The translations under genes were made by a program, and so were the position numbers. Below the pieces are notes generated by a model. It was not told where the DNA came from. It saw only the letters and a list, made by a program, of their open reading frames with translations, and searched no databases. Source: a bacterium (GTDB lineage Bacteria; Krumholzibacteriota; Krumholzibacteria; LZORAL124-64-63). Taken from it: a DNA stretch of 6,839 nt. The stretch is taken from contig JAASSM010000093.1 in NCBI GenBank assembly GCA_021767885.1, forward strand, positions 1 to 6,839, in the 5' to 3' direction. Of the stretch, positions 1-5,154 are shown in pieces (position 1 is the first letter of the stretch; each line of letters begins with the position of its first letter).

Positions 1-549
1 CGTCGCGTAGAAGCTGAACGCCACCGGGTTATCTCCGGACCCGATCCACCGCCCCTTGTACTTCGCCGGCAGGGCATGCGCCGCATCCTCCAGCACCTCG
101 AGCGCGTGCTTCTCCGCGATCGCCCAGATCGCATCCATGTCGCAGGGATGCCCCGCGTAGTGCACCGGCAGGATCACGCGCGTGCGGTCGGTCACCGCCG
201 CGGCCACGGCCTGCGGATCCATGTTCAGCGTGTCCGGCTCCACGTCCACCAGCACCGGCGTGGCGCCCACGTGCTCGATCACGCTGACGGTGGAGCAGAA
301 GGTCAGCGTGGAGGTGATCACCTCGTCGCCCGGGCCCACGCCCATCACCGCCAGCGCGGTGTGCAGCGCCGCCGTGCAGGAATTGACCGCCAGTGACGCC
401 GGACTGGTCAACCTCTCGCGGAATGCCTCCTCGAACTGACGGCACTTGGGGCCCGTGGTGATCCATCCGGACCGCAGGGCCTCGGTCACCTCGGCGATCT
501 CGTCCTCGTCCAGGCAGGGCGGCGAGAAGGGCAAGAAGCTGTCACGCAT
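1..549 (-). CDS. DegT/DnrJ/EryC1/StrS family sugar aminotransferase, N-terminal part (cut by left edge)
   Basis: The first 183 codons of a PLP-dependent aminotransferase of the type that aminates nucleotide-linked keto-sugars for surface polysaccharide, O-antigen or lipid A modification. It begins MRDSFLPFSPP and carries GWITTGPK (residues 28-35), the TAALH cofactor/phosphate-binding stretch (59-63), PVHYAGHPCDMD, and EDAAHA (154-159), whose D155 should contact the PLP ring nitrogen. It ends in SFYAT at the window edge. In this family the next residue is normally the Schiff-base lysine (SFxATKN), so the active-site lysine and the C-terminal half lie outside. Family members run about 370-400 residues, so roughly half is present. 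ATG at 549 is chosen because minus-strand GGAAGGTGG (bases 556-564) lies 6-9 bases upstream and the N-terminus aligns with ArnB-like proteins. It diverges from the sugar transferase at 750. The family is clear; the exact sugar substrate cannot be assigned. Confidence 0.93.
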   Translation of the reverse strand, partial: MRDSFLPFSPPCLDEDEIAEVTEALRSGWITTGPKCRQFEEAFRERLTSPASLAVNSCTAALHTALAVMGVGPGDEVITSTLTFCSTVSVIEHVGATPVLVDVEPDTLNMDPQAVAAAVTDRTRVILPVHYAGHPCDMDAIWAIAEKHALEVLEDAAHALPAKYKGRWIGSGDNPVAFSFYAT

Positions 550-609
550 GGGATTCCACCTTCCGCTCGTGGCGTGGGAGGGAGCATAGCCACCGGTCCG
601 GGGGCGGCA

Positions 610-625
610 CAAGAGAAAGATCTTG
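610..625. repeat. Small inverted repeat next to sigma-54 promoter
   Basis: CAAGA (610-614) and TCTTG (621-625) form a perfect 5-bp inverted repeat with a 6-base spacer, containing the palindrome AAGATCTT (617-624). It ends 6 bases before the sigma-54-like element. It could be an operator-type dyad, but it is too close for a typical enhancer-binding-protein site and short enough to arise by chance. Confidence 0.25.
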
Positions 626-631
626 TAAAGG

Positions 632-647
632 TGGCCCGTATATTGCT
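632..647 (+). promoter_or_regulatory. Sigma-54 (RpoN) -24/-12 promoter for the sugar transferase
   Basis: TGGCCCG-TATA-TTGCT matches the RpoN consensus TGGCACG-N4-TTGC(A/T) with one mismatch (A to C). The GG (633-634) and GC (645-646) doublets have the required 10-base spacing. Transcription would start near 658, leaving a leader of about 92 bases before the TTG start at 750. This implies expression depends on an AAA+ enhancer-binding activator, which is not in the window. No other good promoter for this gene is visible. Confidence 0.72.
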
Positions 648-736
648 GAATTTGCCATCGTCACGATTCCGCGAGAAATAGTGTTTGGCGGATCCATTTT
701 CACCTGATATCGTGCGCCGTCGACCGGAGAACCAAC

Positions 737-743
737 GGAGGGG
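737..743 (+). promoter_or_regulatory. Ribosome binding site that decides the TTG start of the sugar transferase
   Basis: GGAGGGG at 737-743 lies 6 bases before TTG (750) but 18 bases before the first in-frame ATG (762). The spacing favours the TTG start, which also keeps residues PRH upstream of the membrane helix. The frame is closed by a TGA at 705-707, with no ATG between it and 750. Confidence 0.7.
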
Positions 744-749
744 ATTGCA

Positions 750-1523
750 TTGCCGCGACACATGGAAGTGGCCCTCTGCGGCCTGGGGTTGGTCGTCTTA
801 TCACCGCTGTTCCTGCTTCTCGCCGCCCTCATCAAGCTCAGCAGCCCGGGTCCCGTCTTCTTCTGCCAGGACCGCGTGGGCCATCACGGCCGGATCTTCC
901 GGCTGATCAAGTTCCGCAGCATGACGCACCGCCCGGTGGCGTCCGGGCCGCTGGTGACCGCCAGCGGCGACCGGCGTGTCACCCGGCTGGGCCGGATCAT
1001 GCGCGGCGCCAAGCTGGACGAGCTGCCGCAGCTCTGGAACGTCCTGCGGGGGGACATGTCGCTGGTGGGCCCGCGTCCGGAGGTGCCGCGCTACGTGGCG
1101 CGCTACCCGGACCTGTTCGCCCTGGCCACGCAGCAACGCCCCGGCATCACCGACGTCTGCACCCTGCACCTGCGCAACGAGGAGCAGGTCCTGGCCACGG
1201 CGGAGGACCCGGAGCGCTACTACACCGAGAAGCTCCTGCCGCGCAAGCTGGCCGCCTCCATCCGCGAGGGCTGGAAGCGCAACGCCTGGCGCGACCTGCG
1301 CGTGATCCTGGCCACGGTGTTCCCGCCGCTGCACGGCATCGCGCCGCTGCCGGACTTCCGGCCGCTGGCCGACCTCTACACCATGCCCACGGCCGGCCGC
1401 CGGTCTGCGGTCATCGCCACCGGGCAGCCTGCCGCGGCGGCCGCCGCGCGGGCCGGTGGAGCCGATGCGGCGGCGGCCAGGGAGCCGGCCCGCCGCCCGG
1501 CCCGTGTCCGCGTGGGGGCCTGA
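750..1523 (+). CDS. Monotopic phosphoglycosyl transferase (bacterial sugar transferase family; undecaprenyl-phosphate sugar phosphotransferase)
   Basis: It transfers a sugar-1-phosphate from a nucleotide sugar to undecaprenyl phosphate at the inner face of the cytoplasmic membrane, the first step in building a polysaccharide or glycan repeat unit. The 257-residue protein has one hydrophobic segment (about 7-30) with a Ser-Pro break (S18-P19), as in the re-entrant helix of PglC. It also has SPGPVFF (32-38), KFRSM (54-58), the catalytic Asp-Glu pair D90-E91 in LDELPQLWN, and GDMSLVGPRPE (101-111), then RPGIT. There is no N-terminal multi-helix or CoA-binding-like domain, so it is the minimal PglC/WcaJ-core type. 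The usual KRxxD start of the core reads RHME here (R3-E6), a conservative but atypical change. About 45 C-terminal residues (from about 213) form an Ala/Arg/Pro-rich extension absent from the core family. A sigma-54-like promoter lies upstream and a GC hairpin downstream. The sugar substrate is unknown. Confidence 0.94.
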   Translation: MPRHMEVALCGLGLVVLSPLFLLLAALIKLSSPGPVFFCQDRVGHHGRIFRLIKFRSMTHRPVASGPLVTASGDRRVTRLGRIMRGAKLDELPQLWNVLRGDMSLVGPRPEVPRYVARYPDLFALATQQRPGITDVCTLHLRNEEQVLATAEDPERYYTEKLLPRKLAASIREGWKRNAWRDLRVILATVFPPLHGIAPLPDFRPLADLYTMPTAGRRSAVIATGQPAAAAAARAGGADAAAAREPARRPARVRVGA

Positions 1524-1547
1524 CCACCCTCACCGCCTGATCGACCG

Positions 1548-1575
1548 GCGAGGCGGCTCCGTCGGGCCGCCTCGC
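1548..1575 (+). terminator. GC-rich hairpin after the sugar transferase (possible terminator or attenuator)
   Basis: A perfect 10-bp inverted repeat, GCGAGGCGGC (1548-1557) and GCCGCCTCGC (1566-1575), flanks an 8-base loop. It starts 24 bases after the transferase stop and ends 40 bases before cysC. No T-run follows, so it is either a non-canonical terminator of a high-GC organism or a structure separating or stabilising parts of one transcript. Confidence 0.5.
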
Positions 1576-1615
1576 GCGTGAACCCGGCCCACGACCCCAC
1601 CCGAGGACCCCGACC

Positions 1616-2251
1616 ATGCCCTCGCCCCGCAGCCGCCACATCTCCTGGACCGCCTCCGACGTCACCCTGGACGACCGCACCGCCCGCAACGGCCACCGGG
1701 GCGCCGTCATCTGGCTCACCGGCCTCTCCGGCTCGGGCAAGTCCACCCTCGCCCGCCTCCTCGAGCGCGAGCTCTTCGACCGGGGCTGCCAGTGCGCCAT
1801 CCTCGACGGCGACAACATCCGCCACGGCCTGAACCGGGACCTGGGCTTCAGCCCCGAGGACCGCACCGAGAACATCCGCCGCATCGGGGAGGTGGCCGGC
1901 CTGCTGCGCGCGGCCGGCCTGATCTGCATCTCCGCCTTCATCTCCCCCTACCGGGACGACCGCGCCCGCGCCCGCGCCGTCTGCCCGCCGGGCACCTTCC
2001 TCGAGGTGCACTGCCAGTGCTCGCTGGAGGAGTGCGAGCGCCGCGATCCGAAGGGTCTCTACCGCAAGGCCCGGGCGGGGGAGATCCCGCAGTTCACGGG
2101 GATCAGCGCGCCCTACGAGGCGCCGGAGGACCCCGAGGTGGCGGTCGAGACCGGCCGCATGGCGCCGGCCGCCTGCGTCGAGCAGGTGATCGCCGCCCTG
2201 CGCGCGCGCGGGATCCTCGATCCCACCGCGCCGGCCGCCGGGACGGCCTGA
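1616..2251 (+). CDS. cysC: Adenylylsulfate (APS) kinase
   Basis: It phosphorylates adenosine 5'-phosphosulfate at the 3' position using ATP, giving PAPS, the donor for sulfotransferases and an intermediate of one assimilatory sulfate reduction route. The 211-residue protein is full length for stand-alone CysC (about 200). It has a P-loop GLSGSGKST (36-44), [11 protein letters not shown] (63-73), the FISPYR segment (108-113) with the conserved serine S110, [10 protein letters not shown], and FTGISAPYE followed by P-x-x-PE. ATG at 1616 has GAGGA (1603-1607) 8 bases upstream, and the N-terminal [10 protein letters not shown] is typical of the family. No cysD/cysN sulfurylase gene adjoins it. Its position after a glycan-initiating transferase makes PAPS supply for polysaccharide sulfation possible, but no sulfotransferase is in view and a general sulfur-assimilation role is equally compatible. 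Confidence 0.95.
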   Translation: MPSPRSRHISWTASDVTLDDRTARNGHRGAVIWLTGLSGSGKSTLARLLERELFDRGCQCAILDGDNIRHGLNRDLGFSPEDRTENIRRIGEVAGLLRAAGLICISAFISPYRDDRARARAVCPPGTFLEVHCQCSLEECERRDPKGLYRKARAGEIPQFTGISAPYEAPEDPEVAVETGRMAPAACVEQVIAALRARGILDPTAPAAGTA

Positions 2252-2269
2252 GCGGCCGCCGGCTGCCGC

Positions 2270-2298
2270 TTGCCATTGCCCCCCTGATCGCCTATATT
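2270..2298 (+). promoter_or_regulatory. Sigma-70-type promoter for rpsO
   Basis: TTGCCA (2270-2275, 5 of 6 to consensus) and TATATT (2293-2298, 5 of 6) are separated by exactly 17 bases, 18 bases after the cysC stop. Transcription should start about 2304-2306, giving rpsO a leader of about 180 bases. This is the best housekeeping promoter in the window and separates the rpsO-pnp block from the genes upstream. Confidence 0.75.
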
Positions 2299-2304
2299 CG
2301 CCCG

Positions 2305-2485
2305 CGACGCGGCCCGTGGCCGCGCCAGTCGCGTACCCATCGGTACGCTACAGTTCGTGGCGGGTCGACCGATAACCCGATCTCCGGCGGGCGTGAACCA
2401 CTCCGGCAGCGCACCGTGGAGCGGTCGTCCTGCGGCCATCGTGACGCTTTGACAGCGTTATGTCGTCTGATGGAGGTTCTCGACG
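2305..2485 (+). promoter_or_regulatory. Structured 5' leader of rpsO (candidate S15 autoregulatory region)
   Basis: The leader holds several hairpins. Stem 1 is a perfect 7-bp stem with a 3-base loop, CGCGGCC/GGCCGCG (2308-2324). Stem 2 is a perfect 7-bp stem with a CATC loop, GCGTACC/GGTACGC (2331-2348). A 5-bp stem CGGGT/ACCCG follows (2361-2379). A stem at 2441-2461 (GACGCT/AGCGTT core, loop TTGAC) sits just before the ribosome binding site GGAGGT (2472-2477, 8 bases from ATG). S15 is known to repress its own translation through mRNA structures near rpsO starts in several bacteria, and the RBS-proximal stem is where such control would act. I cannot match it to a known S15 leader class, so the regulatory role is inferred. 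Confidence 0.45.
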
Positions 2486-2755
2486 ATGGCACTCAGCAAG
2501 GATCAGAAGGACCAGGTCATCGCCAGGCACAGGAAGCACGATCAGGACTCCGGGTCTCCCGAGGTGCAGATCGCGCTGCTGACCGAGCGGATCAACACCC
2601 TCTCGAGCCACTTCAAGACCCACGCCAAGGATCACCATTCCCGGCGGGGCCTGCTGAAGATGGTGGGTCAGCGCAAGCGACTGCTCAACTACCTCAAGAA
2701 GAAGGACCTCGAGGGCTACCGTGCGCTGATCAAGGAGCTTGGCCTGCGGGGCTGA
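2486..2755 (+). CDS. rpsO: 30S ribosomal protein S15
   Basis: A primary 16S rRNA-binding protein of the small-subunit platform that nucleates assembly at the central-domain three-way junction. At 89 residues it is exactly family length. It carries SGSPEVQ (22-28), the helix [13 protein letters not shown], the signature [12 protein letters not shown] (46-57) that contacts rRNA, and a basic C-terminal helix ([13 protein letters not shown]). ATG at 2486 is preceded by GGAGGT with 8-base spacing. It is followed by pnp, the common bacterial order; truB, often upstream, is replaced here by cysC, and the gene has its own promoter and long leader. Confidence 0.98.
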   Translation: MALSKDQKDQVIARHRKHDQDSGSPEVQIALLTERINTLSSHFKTHAKDHHSRRGLLKMVGQRKRLLNYLKKKDLEGYRALIKELGLRG

Positions 2756-2806
2756 CCCGCAAGCGGTTCATGGCGTCCGATCAAGAACGCGGTGCGCAAT
2801 GATGAC

Positions 2807-2844
2807 GTGGTCGCGGAGGGCTGGGACCTTCGCGACCATTCTTC
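2807..2844 (+). terminator. Strong hairpin between rpsO and pnp (terminator/attenuator or RNase III site)
   Basis: TGGTCGCGGAGG (2808-2819) pairs with CCTTCGCGACCA (2827-2838) as a 12-bp stem with one G-U pair and a 7-base loop, followed by the moderately U-rich ATTCTTCAT. It resembles a rho-independent terminator of rpsO. In E. coli the rpsO-pnp gap also holds a terminator plus an RNase III-cleaved stem used for PNPase autocontrol, so partial read-through into pnp with processing here is plausible. No separate pnp promoter is convincing. Confidence 0.65.
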
Positions 2845-2931
2845 ATGCCCGCGATCGGCGCCGACGAGCGCGCCGCCGCCATGGGGGCGGACCGGCGCAA
2901 AGCAGCTGGTTGAGGAAGGAAAGAAAGAACG
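2845..2931 (+). promoter_or_regulatory. pnp leader and ribosome binding site
   Basis: This short leader holds a CGGCGC/GCGCCG stem (2856-2861 with 2870-2875) and a competing CCGCC/GGCGG pairing (2873-2877 with 2886-2890), then an unpaired purine-rich stretch with GAGGAAGGA (2912-2920) about 11 bases before the pnp ATG. The spacing is a little long but the purine tract is extended. I see no clear -35/-10 pair. Confidence 0.4.
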
Positions 2932-5154
2932 ATGGAAAAGCACGTTGTCAGTCTGGAAATGAATGGCACCACCTTCAGCCTCGAGACCGGACGCATGGCC
3001 AAGCAGGCCAACGGCAGCTGCGTGGTGCGCATGGGCGACACCATGTCGCTGATGACCGTCACGGCTGACAAGAAACCCAGCGACCGCGATTTCCTCCCGC
3101 TCTTCGTGGAGTATCGCAACAAGACCTACGCGGCCGGCAAGATTCCCGGGGGCTTCTTCAAGCGCGAGGCGCGCCCCACCGAGCGCGAGACCCTCTCCGC
3201 GCGGCTCATCGATCGCCCGCTGCGCCCGCTCTTCCCCGATGGCTACCGTCACGAGACCCAGATCGTGGCCTTCATCATCTCCGCCGATACCGACTTCCAT
3301 GCCGACGTCCTGAGCATCACCGGCGCCAGCATGGCCCTCGCCCTGAGCGACGTGCCGTTCCACGAGATCGTCTCCGGCGTGCGCGTGGGCCGGGTCGATG
3401 GCGAGTTCGTCATCAACCCGTCGATCACCCAGCTGGAGGAGTCGGACCTGGACCTGATCGTCGCCGGTACCGATGAGATCGTCTGCATGATCGAGGGCGA
3501 GTGCCTCGAGGTCCCCGAGGACGACCTCATGGACGCCATGGAGTTCGGCCACGGCTGGATCAAGAAGCTGAACGCCCTGCAGCGGGAGCTGCGGGAGCAG
3601 GCCGGCGGCAAGCCCAAGTGGGAGTTCCAGGCGCCGGAGCTGGACGCCGACAAGGTGGCCGCCGTGGAGCAGGCCGTCGCCGGCGAGCTCGAGGACGTCA
3701 TGGCCATCCACGGCAAGCTCGAGCGCGCCGAGGCCGCCGATGCACTCAAGGCCAAGGTCAAGGAGCAGTTCACGGACGAGGACGGCAACCCCGATCCCGA
3801 GGCCCTGGCCGCCTTCTCCCGGCTGGAGAAGCGCCTGATGCGGGCCCGCATCCTCGACCACGGCGTCCGCGCCGACGGCCGCGACCTGACCACCGTGCGG
3901 CCCATCACCATCGAGGCCGGCGTGCTGCCGCGCGCCCACGGTTCCGCCCTGTTCACCCGCGGCGAGACCCAGGCCCTGGGCACCTGCACGGTGGGCAGCA
4001 AGCAGGCGGAGCAGCGCATCGAGCCGCTGAACCAGGAGCAGTACTGGAGCAAGTACTACCTGCACTATAACTTCCCGCCCTTCAGCGTGGGCGAGGTGGG
4101 TCGCTACGCGGGCACCGGCCGCCGCGAGATCGGCCACGGCAAGCTGGCCGAGCGGGCCATCGCGCCCATCCTCCCGGATCTCGAGGACTTCCCCTACACC
4201 ATCCGCCTGGTGTCGGACGTCCTGGAGTCCAACGGGTCGAGCTCCATGGCCACCGTCTGCGCCTGCTGCCTGGCGCTCATGGACGCCGGCGCGCCCATCA
4301 AGCGGCCGGTGGCCGGCGTGGCCATGGGCCTGATCAAGGAGGGCGACCAGGTGGCCGTCCTGACCGACATCCTGGGCGTCGAGGACCACCTCGGCGACAT
4401 GGACTTCAAGGTCACCGGCACCGAGGAGGGCGTGACCGCCTTCCAGATGGACACCAAGATCGGCGGCATCAGCCGCGAGATCTTCGCCCGGGCGCTCAGC
4501 GACGCGCGCAACGCCCGCCTGCACATCCTGCAGGAGATGGCCAGGGCGCTGCCGGAGCCGCGCAAGACCATGTCCCCGTACGCCCCGAAGATCGCCACCA
4601 TCCAGATCCCGACCAGCAAGATCGGCGAGCTGATCGGCCCCGGTGGCAAGATGATCAAGAAGATCCAGGAGTCCACCGGCGCCGGCATCGAGGTGGACGA
4701 CGACGGCATGGTGTTCATCTCCTCGATCGACCAGGCCGGCGGCGACGCCGCGCTGCAGTGGATCCGCGGCATGATGGCCGAGCCCGAGGTGGGCAAGGTC
4801 TACAAGGGCCGCGTGGTCTCCATCGTGGACTTCGGCGCCTTCGTGGAATACCTGCCCGGCAAGGAGGGCCTGCTGCACATCAGCGAGCTCGAGTGGTTCC
4901 GCGTGGGCGACGTCTCCGACGTCCTGCAGGAGGGCGAGGAGGTGGAGGTCAAGCTGGTCGAGGTGGACAGCCGCAGCGGCAAGGTCCGGCTCAGCCGCAA
5001 GGCCCTGCTCCCGAAGCCCGAGGGCCTGGACGAGCTGGCCGAGTCCGGCGGCGGCCGCGGCGGCGACCGCGGTGGCCGCGGGGGCGATCGCGGCGGCCGT
5101 GGCGGTGGCCGCGGTGGCGACCGCGGCGGCCGGGGGGGCCGGAGGAACCGCTAG
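2932..5154 (+). CDS. pnp: Polyribonucleotide nucleotidyltransferase (PNPase) with RGG-repeat C-terminal tail
   Basis: A 3'-5' phosphorolytic exoribonuclease that releases nucleoside diphosphates and takes part in mRNA decay and RNA quality control, normally as a trimer. Domains in order: first RNase PH domain (about 10-145, with GGFFKRE at 73-79 and SARLIDRPLRPLF), helical linker (about 235-315), and second RNase PH domain (about 320-545, with FTRGETQA 341-348, SNGSSSMA 433-440 and metal/catalytic residues D485, D491 and K493 in EDHLGDMDFK). These are followed by a KH domain with GPGGK at 569-573 and an S1 domain (about 620-690, GRVVSIVDFGAFVE). All expected active-site motifs are intact. Length is 740 residues against about 700-710 usual; the surplus is a Gly/Arg/Asp tail (705-740) of RGG motifs. 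It follows rpsO, and its stop codon abuts the M16 peptidase start. Confidence 0.98.
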   Translation: MEKHVVSLEMNGTTFSLETGRMAKQANGSCVVRMGDTMSLMTVTADKKPSDRDFLPLFVEYRNKTYAAGKIPGGFFKREARPTERETLSARLIDRPLRPLFPDGYRHETQIVAFIISADTDFHADVLSITGASMALALSDVPFHEIVSGVRVGRVDGEFVINPSITQLEESDLDLIVAGTDEIVCMIEGECLEVPEDDLMDAMEFGHGWIKKLNALQRELREQAGGKPKWEFQAPELDADKVAAVEQAVAGELEDVMAIHGKLERAEAADALKAKVKEQFTDEDGNPDPEALAAFSRLEKRLMRARILDHGVRADGRDLTTVRPITIEAGVLPRAHGSALFTRGETQALGTCTVGSKQAEQRIEPLNQEQYWSKYYLHYNFPPFSVGEVGRYAGTGRREIGHGKLAERAIAPILPDLEDFPYTIRLVSDVLESNGSSSMATVCACCLALMDAGAPIKRPVAGVAMGLIKEGDQVAVLTDILGVEDHLGDMDFKVTGTEEGVTAFQMDTKIGGISREIFARALSDARNARLHILQEMARALPEPRKTMSPYAPKIATIQIPTSKIGELIGPGGKMIKKIQESTGAGIEVDDDGMVFISSIDQAGGDAALQWIRGMMAEPEVGKVYKGRVVSIVDFGAFVEYLPGKEGLLHISELEWFRVGDVSDVLQEGEEVEVKLVEVDSRSGKVRLSRKALLPKPEGLDELAESGGGRGGDRGGRGGDRGGRGGGRGGDRGGRGGRRNR
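5059..5133 (+). repeat. Tandem 21-bp repeat encoding GGDRGGR units in the PNPase tail
   Basis: Three 21-bp units encode GGDRGGR (5059-5079, 5080-5100, 5113-5133), with a 12-bp GGGR insert (5101-5112) between the second and third. The units differ at several bases, and every difference is synonymous (GGC/GGG/GGT, GAC/GAT, CGC/CGT/CGG). The repeat is in frame and preserves an RGG-box peptide, which points to selection on the protein rather than recent DNA slippage. Confidence 0.8.

Larger units (their letters stand above)
550..749. other. Divergent intergenic region between aminotransferase and sugar transferase
   Basis: This 200-base gap holds the 5' ends of two divergent genes. Its centre (about 609-710) is clearly more AT-rich than the surrounding coding DNA, as expected for promoters. 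The plus-strand signal is a sigma-54-type element at 632-647. For the minus-strand gene there is only a weak sigma-70-like candidate (minus-strand TATGCT at 588-583, with a poor -35 TTGTGC 18 bases upstream), which I do not list separately. No small ORF here looks coding. Confidence 0.6.

Noticed and set aside
29..466. Open frames on both strands overlapping the aminotransferase
   Set aside because: The true minus-strand frame, which runs off the left edge, encodes unmistakable DegT motifs; the others are shadows with His/Arg/Gly-rich translations.
652..681. Possible sigma-70 promoter (TTGCCA with GAAATA) in the divergent gap
   Set aside because: The -10 match is poor (GAAATA/AAATAG), whereas the sigma-54 element just upstream fits far better.
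801..1334. Minus-strand open frame opposite the sugar transferase
   Set aside because: Same GC-bias shadow effect; the plus strand encodes clear phosphoglycosyl transferase motifs.
1376..2011. Minus-strand open frames opposite the transferase tail and cysC
   Set aside because: Low-complexity Ala/Gly/Arg translation, no start signal, and overlap with a certain APS kinase gene.
1792..2802. Plus-strand open frame overlapping cysC, the rpsO leader and rpsO in another frame
   Set aside because: It runs through two proven genes out of frame; its composition is Arg/Pro/Gly-rich and it has no domain.
5059..5133. Repeat considered as a CRISPR or mobile-element signature
   Set aside because: Units are in frame within pnp, contiguous without unique spacers, and encode RGG motifs, so this is a protein-coding repeat.
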